This document shows, piece by piece, positions 1 through 9,991 of a DNA stretch of 64,000 nucleotides; within the stretch, counting starts at the first letter, position 1, and the number at the start of each line of letters is the position of its first letter. The stretch spans positions 42,712,268 to 42,776,267 of the forward strand of contig CM063108.1 in the NCBI GenBank assembly GCA_031841125.1, given 5' to 3'. The notes under the pieces are model-generated. The model searched no databases and was not told the DNA's origin. It saw only the letters and a program-made list of their open reading frames with translations. The translations under genes were made by a program, and so were the position numbers. The DNA is from Acanthococcus lagerstroemiae. Its lineage: Eukaryota > Arthropoda > Insecta > Hemiptera > Eriococcidae.

Positions 1-1502
1 CGACTCATAGTTCACTACGCGGGACGTCGCCTTCCTTTGGTATATCGAATTGTGAATCATCGGGCACCAAGCGACTCAAAATGGCGGATGTCAGTACTCG
101 AGTGTTTCCAGGTGCTCTACCAGGGTGAGGCCTCTACCTATTAGCAGTGTGGCCACTCGTCAAAATTCCCGTTTCGATTTTTCACAAACGTTCACATCTT
201 CATTTGCGTTTACTTTGAGAGCATATTTATTGGGCAGCGCATTACATCAGTTTTTTTTCTTCTTTTTTTTTTTCTCCTAAATTGCTAAGGAAAGAAAATG
301 TAACACATGTAGATGCGACAAATTTCAGAGAAACTGGGAAGATCGCAATTGTGCGTTATTTGAAGGATGAGCCGCATGAGCAGGATTTAGAAAGTTTTGG
401 TCACTAAAAATAAAGCTAACATAGGCTGTAAACTGCGGTCCAAATGCAAAATTATTTTTTCCATCATTTTAAAATGTTACGTTGAAAATTCATTGTTTTC
501 ATCACTTTGTCGACTTCCATTTTATGTTCCTCAGTCCTTACAATTTAGGAGAATAGCTCATTACAGTCCTAATTTACTCGGTAGAATCTTCTCTTCAATT
601 AGAAATTAGATTTTGTGAATTTATTTCATTTCTAGAGATTTTATAAAAGAAAATGTACATTGGTTTTACTTTGTTAAAATCAGGTGATGGAAATTCAGCC
701 TTTTATTTTCTTTGCGAAGAACTCTAAAACGAAGCGACTTAGAGACTAGAAGTACTGAGCTGTTTTGAAAGACCGCAATCTTCTGGTATTGTTTAGCCTA
801 AAATATCATGGTGTTGATAGGTCAGTTTCTCAAATTACAATAAAAAACAGTGTTTCGAGTCAATTTTTGATTTTTTTTTTCATCACTTCTTTTTTATTTT
901 TCTTGGTCCCAGATGAACAAAAATTGTTCGCTATAGTCTCAATTTATCCGCTAGGATCGCTTCTTTAATTTGTTATCAAATATGGTAAGTTATATCTTAA
1001 TTCAGAATTTTAATAAACCAAAATTCATCATATTTTATTCGACTTTTCGATACACGAAAATTGAATTTTAATTTTCAATGCCGCAGCGCCTTTAAGTTAC
1101 GGAGCAATGCAACCCTTATAACGTCAATGTACTAAGTCTGGTGTATAACCAGGCGACGTTTTATCGTCCACTCCCGGAACACCCTGTATATAACTTGTTG
1201 GCAAACTTTTCTTCGCTAAAAACACGTTGAATGCAAGAACGTAGCGAAGAGAATCGCTTTGGCAGGGGGAGACTGCTAAATTTCCCAACTGGGAAGGTTT
1301 CCAAATTTCGCGAGACTAACGAGTGAATTTCTTGTTTACATGATTTCAGTCGCTAAAATAGGCCAAAACAGATATCATTCTTGCTTTTGGGGGTTAAATT
1401 TGCCAAACTTTTCCCGGCTGACCGACTTGATGAAGGGAGGCTTCGCCCTGTCCCACCTCCTACCCACTACGTCTCTGGCCTAATACGTATAATACATAGA
1501 TA
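1..1502. other. Upstream intergenic DNA without a supported gene
   Basis: AT-rich, with poly-T tracts (250-276, 869-880) and only short spurious open frames. The reading at 397-609 (ending RIAHYSPNLLGRIFSSIRN) faintly recalls the end of a LINE ORF2 but has no motif I can support. Nothing else is recognisable. Confidence 0.4.
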
Positions 1503-1757
1503 CAGAGGGTGGTCCAAAAGTCATTGAGCGACGCTTCTTACGGACTACGTGCGCGATCTAGCGGAGCGTGACCGAACTGAAAGTGAAGCTTATTCAATTT
1601 CCAGTCGAAAGAGGCCAAAACGAGCGCGCTTGCATCTGCTTGCGTACATAGTGGCCGAGCTACAGCTGTTTGAAGTTAACGTGTTCGTGTACCGCCTACA
1701 AGCTAAACGTGTGTAGTATAAAATGAGTTGAGAACGGAACAACGGTGGGTGATCCTG
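1503..1757. mobile_element. 255-bp MITE flanked by TA (copy 1)
   Basis: Starts TA|CAGAGGGTGGTCC and ends GGTGGGTGATCCTG|TA, i.e. imperfect terminal inverted repeats with a TA dinucleotide on both sides, as in Tc1/mariner-derived MITEs. A second copy lies at 22454-23531, where it has been split by two hAT elements. No intact coding capacity. Confidence 0.6.
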
Positions 1758-2129
1758 TATGGTGTTCGTCGTGGTCTGACATCCGCTGCGAGATGGGCGG
1801 GTCCTTAGCAATCGAAGCTGCCACTGTGTTCCGGTTTACTTCGGTTACACTTGTTCGCAGTTGCCCAGTTTGCGGAATCGACGAGGCTGATGTGCGGCCA
1901 TCAGTTTTCAAAAAATATTTGTCGGCAAATTCTTCTTCAGCACCTCCCCAAACTAAAAGTCAAATTTCGTTTCTGAAAATGGAGTACCCTGGACTCCTAT
2001 CAGAGACTAGTCAGTCAAAAGACCGTAATCACCTTCACTGACGGTTTCTATTTGTGGAGTTAAACTTATCTACTTCCTTGTTATCGAGTTACAGCAAAAA
2101 AAAAAAAAAAAAGAGTTGCATGTGTAAGC
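1758..2129. other. Presumed 5' flank of CAL1
   Basis: No gene other than the CAL1 first exon that follows. A poly-A run at about 2095-2112 precedes it. A 98-codon open frame (1745-2041) has no recognisable domain and overlaps the MITE end. Confidence 0.35.
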
Positions 2130-3121
2130 ATGGAAAAAGCCCGAAGCTTTTCGTGGCATTCCTCATTACACAGTTTATTTAATCACTTCAGCAGAATATA
2201 TTCAAGTATTATAGTGGTTTACTTCTTAGCTGGATTCTGCATATTCAGCACCACACCCAACTTCAGTTCAGGAAGTCGAGGTGAATATTGATTTTTTTTT
2301 TTAATTCCCAGTTGCCCCGTATTGAAAGCATATCAGTTGCTGTTAATATTTTCCACTCTTTTTTTCTTTTCCTTTTATATGAAAGAATCAACATGGCCTA
2401 CTGATCTCAAGAGCGAATTTTTCTATCCTACACCGGATCCGATCAACATTAATACATCGACTGCTGAAATTTACAAGTCACCTGTTGTACTCACAGTAAC
2501 CGTTGGGCTGCTTGATATGCACATAATAACAAATACTGGATACGGTGGTAACGTTTTTTGTTTTTTTTTTTAGTTTCCCATCAGTTAAGAGCACTACTCA
2601 ACTACAGTATATCCAAGGGCGTAGTAAAGCGTAAAACATTGGAAGGTGAAAGGTAGATAAATTTCATAGTTAAAGTTTATTAATTTCGCGAGCGGAATGA
2701 TCAAAACATTAATGAGTTTTTCCCCGATTTGAATTGTATAAATAGGCTAAAAGAGGGCTCTTATACCTGCAATCAAATTCCCCCAACTTTTTCCAACCGG
2801 CTAACTAGATTGAGAGAGAGCCTCCTTCTTATACCCTCCTAATTCCGAAGCTCTCGTGATGTATAACTTACGTATGTACCTATATAATACCGTATTTTAT
2901 ACCTATGGGTATTCATAACCACTTTCAAAAAAATCAAAAGGAATTTGTATAATTTCAACTATTATTATAATAATTCAATAAAAAAAATCAATAAATTTAT
3001 AAATATTATTAAAATATAAATTTAATAATTTAAAATAAAAATTAACAATATTTTTTTAATAATAAAAATAAAAAAAATAAAAACTATAATAAAAATAATA
3101 TCATAAGAAATTATTGGTAAA

Positions 3122-4480
3122 TTGACAAGAATGGGGTTTTCTAAATCATTAATACAACTATTCACATCTTATTTGGCCAATAGACAGCAATATGTTACAT
3201 ACAGGGGGTCTACCTCCCGTAAATTTACATGCACATCTGGTGTTCCTCAAGGTTCGAATCTAGGTCTCTTATTATTTCTCATATTCATTAATGATATTAC
3301 GCAACATATAGAATATTCAAAGGTCTTACTATATGCGGATGATTTAAAGCTATTCCGGCAAGTGAGTGGAACTATGGATAGGGAACTGTTACAACAAGAT
3401 CTCAACGCTCTGGTAAACTGGAGTAAAATCAATAAATTATCTTTTAATGTAAAAAAAATGTTCCTCTGTCACGTACACAAGAAAATTGTTGCCTGTCCCT
3501 ACTGAATATACAATGGACAATTATATCCTTGCTAAGAATAGTGACATTAGGGATTTAGGGGTGATTTTCGACTCTAAACTAACCTTCAAAAAACATATCA
3601 GCACAGTAGTCAACAAGTCAAGAAGAATGCTAGGGTTTCTTATTAGGAATGCGGTGAACTTTAGAGATATTCAGACAATACAAACCTTGTATTATGCGCT
3701 TGTAAGACCTCATCTTGAGTACGCGGAAATTGTATGGAATCCATTCACGGCAGAAATGATCAAAACCATTGAGAAGGTGCAGAAACGTTTTTTAAGATAC
3801 TTGTATTATAAGCAATTTTCCTATTACACTTACTCGATTAAATATAAGGAACTACTTCAGGGTTATGAAATGAAAAGTCTTCGGGGTCGTAGGGACATTT
3901 TCTCGTTATTGTTCCTACACGGGATAGTACAGTTTGAAAAACGCAACACACCTTTACTGGAAAAAATTGAAATTCGCGTACCTACTTTCAATAGTCGTAG
4001 CACTGATCTCTTTACAATCCCTTATTCACGCACACAAATTTTGTCTAATTCCCCCATCGCTCGAGTTCTGAAGTTATATAACAATGTTAGTAGAATTCAT
4101 AACCACCTTGATGTACTCGACTCGATAAACAAATCAGCATTCAAACAGCAAGTTTACAAAATATTTGATTGACAGCTATATTAGTCTCTGATTCTAGCCA
4201 CGGACTGACCTGATTCTGGTTTGAGCGCGTATGTGGGGATGGGCACTAGGGTATGGGGGTGGGGGCAGATAGCGATCTTTCTCCCGTTCGTTTCGCATTT
4301 TTAGTTTTTTTGTTTTTTTTTTAATTTCATTTTTTGTTTGGGTTAAATACGAGTGTAGCATGTAACTTTTTTTATTTTTTAAATTTTTTTTAAATTTGTG
4401 TTTTCAAAATTCTATCAAGTTAAAGCCCCCAGTCGTAATTGGCCATTTTGGCTGTGACCGGAGGGCTTAAAATAAATAAA

Positions 4481-4546
<66 letters not shown>
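3122..4546 (+). mobile_element. 5'-truncated jockey/CR1-like LINE with (ATT)n tail
   Basis: Reverse-transcriptase C-terminal half: SGVPQGSNLGLLLFLIFIND, then YADDLKLF (catalytic YADD) in 3122-3475, continuing in another frame at 3456-4172 (DLGVIFDSKLTFKKHI, the thumb, and the LYYALVRPHLEYAEIVWNP block typical of insect non-LTR elements). The frames are separated by one extra A in an A-run near 3451-3458, a decay frameshift. The 3' UTR holds a hairpin (4423-4468), AATAAATAAA and a pure ATT repeat to 4546, the element's tail. The N-terminal endonuclease and the first half of the RT are missing. It sits in CAL1 intron 2, same orientation as the gene. Confidence 0.85.
4481..4546 (+). repeat. (ATT)n microsatellite
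   Basis: About 22 ATT units directly after the LINE 3' UTR; probably the element's tail, which can expand as a microsatellite. Confidence 0.9.
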
Positions 4547-4547
<1 letters not shown>

Positions 4548-4800
4548 ACAATTCTGAATTTGCTTCATCATTCGTTCTTTTTAGTTGAAGTCACCAATAC
4601 CAGCCTGCTTCCCATACTGACAACAGTCACCGGCGGTCCTCTTGGGACAGATATATACACGCTTGAAAAATTGCAATATTTTTGGGCCCGTTCTTTCGAT
4701 GGTCCAGCGAGCGGTGCCATTGATGGGATTAAGTAAATATGTATATATTTCATGTAATGTAGTAAATGTCGGTAGTAGACGGAAGAAATCCCTGCGCCTG

Positions 4801-4841
4801 ATGCGCAAAAACCCGCGGATAACTGGCGGGTTTTTGCGCAT
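4801..4841. repeat. Perfect 16-bp-stem hairpin in CAL1 intron 3
   Basis: ATGCGCAAAAACCCGC, nine-base loop GGATAACTG, then the exact reverse complement. A related but expanded structure lies in the same intron of CAL2. Confidence 0.85.
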
Positions 4842-5381
4842 TGGGAGATTAGCGTATGTTGGTAATGATTATTACGTCTATGTTAATTTATTCATTTGCC
4901 TGTATTCAGCGCTGCTGTTCAATCTAGAGCTATTTTTATCAATAACAAATACGCTACAAAGGAAGAAGCTCTATATAAACGCAATGGTTTCGCGATTGCA
5001 GTTTTCAATATATAATCGGTAGGATGTGTTTCAATTCGTTTGCTAGCTGGTAACCTATATCCGAATTAAGGCAATTAAATTTTATAGGAAGGATTTTTGA
5101 ACGCTACCTCGTTCGCACCGTTCGGCGAAGCACTTAAGAAAATCAGAAAAGCAGGATCCAGCATACCAATTAGTGCTCCTCCAGTGTTTTTGTGGTTTAA
5201 CGAACTGAATACTGTCCAGTACTACTATTCCTATCCGGGTGCATATTTTGATTTAAAGAACAAAGCGAAGCAGTACTATTGTGCCACTATCATAGAATTT
5301 CCGAAATCGTTCCAGCCTGGAATTTCCATCCCACAGGTAAATCTCACCTTAAGCATTATTGTTACCTGTCTTTATCAATAG

Positions 5382-5552
5382 AGTAGCCAGAATTTTTGCA
5401 AGGGGGGGCAAGTAAAATTTGTTAAATGTGCCTTTTTTTAATCGCGTTGTCCTAAATTTACTGTAGCAAAAAAAAGGTAGCGTAATTAGGATGCTCATAC
5501 GGGACATGGCACCCTTGCCCCCTCCCCCGCGCTATGGTACGCTACTGGTAGT
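5382..5552. mobile_element. Probable short MITE in CAL1 intron 5
   Basis: Ends resemble each other in inverted form (GAGTAGCCA.. and ..GGTACGCTACTGGTAG) around G-rich and C-rich runs; no coding sequence. Target duplication not resolved. Confidence 0.35.
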
Positions 5553-5789
5553 TATATTTTGTCACTGCTGACACTCAAGTTATTCATTTGCAGTGGATAG
5601 ACGATAGATATGTATAGACTTGGAATTTCAAAAATACTTTTCGCTTATTGTATTTTTTAGTATAAACTCTTCACACAATTGCTTGATTTTTACAACAAGA
5701 CGCTCATCAACGATCTGAAACCAGCTCCATGTGGACCAAGGCCATTGAAAGAAGTTTTTGGTAATATAGAAATTTTGTTGCCCGCCTAA

Positions 5790-6480
5790 TTTTAACGTGT
5801 TTCGTACCCCGTATACAGAATATTTGAAAATTTGTACATGTAGGTAGTAGGTACTGTTAATATAGGTATTATGTAAAGCATTGTGCCTGGAGGCATCAAA
5901 TAGCCATCAGTTGTCATTATTTCTAACAGCAGATAAAAGGATACTCCTCTCTTCGAAGATGTATATGAGTCGAGAGATCCCAAGTTCAAATAGAATCATT
6001 CTACCAAGTATATGTACATGTACATATTTGATGCGAATAGCTAGAATATAGGTAGGTATTTAGGATCGTAACTAGCCTCTTATACAGAGGAGTAGCAAAC
6101 AAACTTTTTAGAGTAAAAATGGATTTTTTCGTTTTATTAAAGAACAAACCAAGTCCTATGTCACAGTGGCCTCATCTGCTCGCCCTTTTTTCGCTGGTTA
6201 CGGCCCTGACACTTTTATTTGAAAAAATGTTGATTTCTTCCAAGCAACCGACAAAAGTATGACAAATTCGCCAGATTATAGTATTCGAGTTAATGAGGGC
6301 TTAATGGGTCAAAATACGTACATCACACCTAAGAAACGATATGATACCTAATATGAAAGACGTACGTTAGATGATTAAAAATTAAGCAGGCTTTTTACAT
6401 CAGACTTATGCTGAGTGTGACAAGGAGTAAAATTTGTATAGGTTGCCTATTCCTCATAGTTGTATGTTGCACTATCCAGT
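5790..6480. other. CAL1 3' flank
   Basis: AT-rich with no recognisable gene or exon. The 65-codon - strand reading at 5792-5989 has no supporting motif. Confidence 0.4.
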
Positions 6481-6489
6481 TTAACGAAT

Positions 6490-7016
6490 TCAGTCGAAAA
6501 GTTTCACGTGTTAAAAAACTATTCATCAACGATATTCTTGATTCACTGAATCAATTAAAATTTAAACGTGACATCAACGACTTCTTCAGCTGAACTTTTC
6601 TGTACAACTAACCCTTTCCTCGGGATAATTATCTATATCAATTCTTCTTGTCCGTTTCCTCTGTCGTGTTGGTTTAAAAGACCCCAAGACGGGGCTAGGT
6701 ATCGCTGGAAGTGAGGTCACTGGGTGGCCTACAGCTGACGGGTGGATGGGATAGAAACACGGGGGAATGGCTGGCGATTCGAAAACTAGGTAACTTATTT
6801 TTTTTCATAATTTTTTTATTTCTCATTATTATTATTTATTATTCTTTCTCTCTTTCAGTTGTCTTTTTCCTTTTTCTTTTTCTTTAGTTACTTTTTCTTT
6901 TCTTTTCTTTTTTTCTTCTTTATACTATACTTACTTATATTAAGAACTTTTTGTATATGCCCTCCACTGTAATTGGCCATCAGGCTGTTGTGGAGGGCTA
7001 ATTCTCAATAAATAAA
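6490..7016 (+). mobile_element. 3' end of a second LINE related to the one in CAL1
   Basis: The last codons of an ORF2 (INDILDSLNQLKFKRDINDFFS, stop at 6591-6593) match the position and style of the end of the LINE at 3122-4546 (DVLDSINKSAFKQQVYKIFD). The 3' UTR ends in a hairpin with a perfect 9-bp stem (GCCCTCCAC 6959-6967, GTGGAGGGC 6990-6998), then AATAAATAAATAAATAAA. Confidence 0.68.
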
Positions 7017-8875
7017 TAAATAAACACTGAGAATTTTTTTAATGATCTTCAGACAACTAGTTTCATTTATTCGTTCATTCATTTATGAACTTGATCAGCC
7101 CATGTAACCCTGTCCTCTTAAATACACCCCAAATGTCCATATGTAGAAAAAAAGAGGTAGAACATTTTCACGAACAGTCCAGTAGACATTTGGTCATCCT
7201 GTCCAGTAGACCGTTCCAGAAGCGTAACTGTTATCGGTTATTGGTTGTATTATTTTCAATGGATAGTTTCGAAAACAGTTATCGTATCCAGTAGATATTC
7301 TATAAGTAATCTACTAGACACTGTATCCAGTAGACTGTCTAGACTGGACATTTTGTAACCTCGCTAATTCCATAACAGACAGTGTCATTGGAAAAATTTT
7401 AGTGTTGTCTAATACCACGGTTATGTTATAGAACGCGAAGGGAAAAACTAGAAGTTAAGTAAGAATGCCTATAAAAATAATAAATTTGGAAATTTGTGAA
7501 ATCTATACTCTTGCGTAACTGGCACGATGCCGCATAATATGACGAATGAGTGAAACAACAGATTTATGTCCTGAAATTTCTCTTAACATAATATAAATAC
7601 TTGATAACAGGCAGAAAATGGATTGGCAACATATTGACAATCTGCAAAAACTAAAACATTCCAGAAAACTAAAAAAACTGGGAAAATCGAGAATATATTA
7701 ATCACTGACTATTTACAAAAAGTTCTGCGATTACAGTCAGGAACAGAGTCGCCCCTTCCACAAACTGTTAAAAAAGAAAGTGGGAACAGCGAAGAGAAAA
7801 GATATGGGTTGGAACCGTGACACGGAAAGGCGGACCCGGGACATCCCGATTGACCATTTTGAGAGCACTCACAAAACTTATTTGTATCACAAACCATTGC
7901 CATTTTGAGACTTTTGGCCACTCACATTTTTTTGTGAGTGTTCAACATCTCATCTTTTTTAAATTGTATGTGCGATGATGATCACTCAGCATTAGTTCAC
8001 GTCGTGTGATTACACTGAGTGATGTTCACAAATGCACTCACAATGAAGATTGTGAGTGGTCTCATTGTCAATCGGATGGAAAGGCAGGCTCCGTGCAGAC
8101 CAAAGTCGCAACTGAAATGTTCAGTTCTGGTTAACCAGGTAATGGGTGTAGTGGAAGACCCGCACGTACCGTTACTAGAGTGACGTGAAAACATGTGAAT
8201 ACGATTCAAAATTCAAGTTTACGGAATTCTGCAGGCATTAGTACGTCGTCTCCTCTATCCTTTCCCGCAAACCGCTTTTCCACCTTTTCTCTCTGTCAAT
8301 TCAGCGATTCCCTGTGCTCCACATACAAACGTTTATCTTCCCACATGAAAACTTGCAGTTTTCCTCTCTCTACCCCTCCTGAAATGCTGGCATCGGCTGC
8401 TAATTGCAACCGAGGCGGTGTACCGATATAATGAATCAGTCTTTTGACGGAATAACGTCTTTTTTTACATTTTTCTTTGAGACAGAGCTTTTCTGGTCGT
8501 TTTGATTTCCTTTTTGTAACTTCTTTTTACATTTTAAAGAACGTTCTGGGTGTGGATCGTTTTCCTACCCAACACCGCGACTGGCAGAGAGATTTTTGTG
8601 TGATTTTCCGCGGCCTGCCAAGCTCCGCGACTTTTCGTTTTTCTTCAGCCCGGAACCTGACCGCGTGTTCGCGAACTTTCTCGTGCGACACCTTTAGCCG
8701 CAGTTTTCGTGACCGCCACCGCGTCCGTGGAGTTCTTCTTTATCGATTTTTCTTACGAATAAATGTCTGTCCGCGATGTGTAACTTATGTTATTATTTTT
8801 TATTTTTATGGGGCACCGCGTGAACGACATGAAGTCGTATGTACTGTTTTGTGAGAGAGAATGTAAGGGACCATG
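7017..8875. other. Intergenic, repetitive, no supported gene
   Basis: Contains recurring (T)CCAGTAGAC words at about 7177-7350 and short inverted ACTCAC/GTGAGT words at 7860-8080. The long frame at 8477-8854 (125 codons, arginine/phenylalanine-rich) has no recognised domain, and its composition suggests a repeat. Confidence 0.35.
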
Positions 8876-8886
8876 GCTTAGAGCTT

Positions 8887-8888
<2 letters not shown>

Positions 8889-8917
<29 letters not shown>

Positions 8918-8918
8918 A
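8889..8918 (+). repeat. (GA)n microsatellite
   Basis: Uninterrupted GA repeat after a run of GAGAA words. Confidence 0.85.
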
Positions 8919-8929
8919 ACTGAAACTAT

Positions 8930-9340
8930 CTCAAACGCTTAGTCAAGGTTCGCCATATAGGGCACAGCAGAAATTTGCGCAGTCCTATCAGTTGCTCTCC
9001 TGTGAATAAATCTGACTCCTGAACGTGAGAGAACAGACTTTGTGGAGACCGAAGGAAGAACTTGAAGGCTCAATCAAGGTTGGCGATATAGGGGTGCCGA
9101 GGAAATTCACGGAGCCCTAAGAGCCGGCAATCACAACGCTCAATTTTTGAATAGTTAGTTACAGAACACGAAAGGGCAAATTCCATGCAGAGTAAGTCGT
9201 GAATGGAACGTTCAATTTTTGTCTGCAATCACCAGGTCTACAGGACCGGCGGCGGAGAGAGCAGCTAGAAGCGGAGACGCGACAGAGCAGGCTCCGTGCA
9301 GATTGAAGTTAGGATAAGAATGCTCAAGTCACATCAAACA
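8930..9340 (+). repeat. Divergent tandem/dispersed repeat
   Basis: Related sentences recur: GTCAAGGTTCGCCATATAGG at about 8942 and ATCAAGGTTGGCGATATAGG at about 9072; CAGGCTCCGTGCAGA occurs at about 9288 and also at 8086. No coding potential. Probably degenerated units of an unidentified repeat. Confidence 0.5.
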
Positions 9341-9817
9341 CTCCAGAATCCCTTAAGGTACCCTAGTTAGAAAGGAAAATCCAAAATTCACCGTTTAAAA
9401 ATATCTAAGTTTTCGAATATGTGAGGAAAGGCAATACCGCGTCAAACAAAGCAAGTTAAGATCTGATTTAGGACTATACCAAAACCTTCTTATGTAAACT
9501 GGGATTCGTAACACACGTCAATAGTACTCTCCCCCCCCCCCCCACCCAACAAAAAAATCAACTACCGGCTCGTACACTTTGCAGCTCAAACGTCGATAAA
9601 TTAAGAATAGTTGCTCCGATAAGAGACTGGAAATGAACAAAAATAAACTAAATGAGCTAAAATCTGAACTTTTATGATAACACGACGTTTACAGTGTGAA
9701 ATGGACAAGATAAATATAAGTATTTGCGTCTGTTTGGTACGTTTATGTATGTATTTTAGTAGACATTTTGGAGATACCTCACATCAAATAATCTGATAAA
9801 TCTGTCACCTGTCCTAT

Positions 9818-9849
9818 GTTAAATAAAACTTCCTGTGTTAAATAAAACT
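9818..9849 (+). promoter_or_regulatory. Duplicated GTTAAATAAAACT box upstream of CAL2
   Basis: Two copies of GTTAAATAAAACT (9818-9830 and 9837-9849) lie 143-174 bases upstream of the CAL2 ATG. The same 12-base word occurs on the coding strand upstream of CAL3. It is AT-rich and TATA-like; a core-promoter role is inference from recurrence only. Confidence 0.4.
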
Positions 9850-9991
9850 CAAACTTTTTTTCACATATTTGTTGTGAAAGTAATCCATAAATAATTATAT
9901 TACACTAAAGAAAAGAGTTGTGGGACTTTCATTCACTTTCTTACGTCCTTCATCATTTAACATCCATTTCACTGCATTAGTTATCGGAAAC

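Larger units (their letters stand above)
2130..5789 (+). pseudogene. CAL1: secreted/anchored carbonic-anhydrase-like gene with one in-frame stop
   Basis: Six exons: 2130-2280, 2386-2547, 4585-4732, 4910-5018, 5088-5336, 5661-5789 (948 bases, 316 codons with the final stop). All introns have GT/AG ends. The fold blocks of alpha-carbonic anhydrase are recognisable: STWPTDL..PININTS in exon 2, TVTGGPLGTDIY...YFWA in exon 3, NNKYATKEEAL in exon 4, VQYYYSYPGAY in exon 5, CGPRPLKE near the C-terminus. The zinc-ligand positions are Q135, F137 and R160, so no catalytic zinc site is expected. Codon 189 (TAA, 5013-5015), the penultimate codon of exon 4, interrupts an otherwise open frame; a weak donor six codons upstream (GCA|gttttc) could bypass it in frame. 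Exon 1 is unusual: a long N-terminus with the hydrophobic run IIVVYFLAGFCIF at about residues 28-40, so it may be a signal anchor or a mis-called first exon. Likely a young pseudogene, a skipped-stop gene or a base-calling error. Exons 2-6 are secure; exon 1 is less so. Confidence 0.82.

Noticed and set aside
397..968. Two short + strand frames (70 and 67 codons)
   Set aside because: No domain, no splice or start context; typical random frames in AT-rich DNA.
1745..2041. 98-codon frame MGDPVWCSSWSD..
   Set aside because: Overlaps the end of a MITE and has no recognisable domain; treated as chance.
2900..3115. Regulatory AT-rich region or origin
   Set aside because: Simple A/T-rich sequence next to a LINE; no phased or repeated motif beyond composition.
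8477..8854. 125-codon arginine/phenylalanine-rich frame
   Set aside because: No motif, begins in a non-ATG context and lies beside a (GA)n repeat; not supported as a gene.
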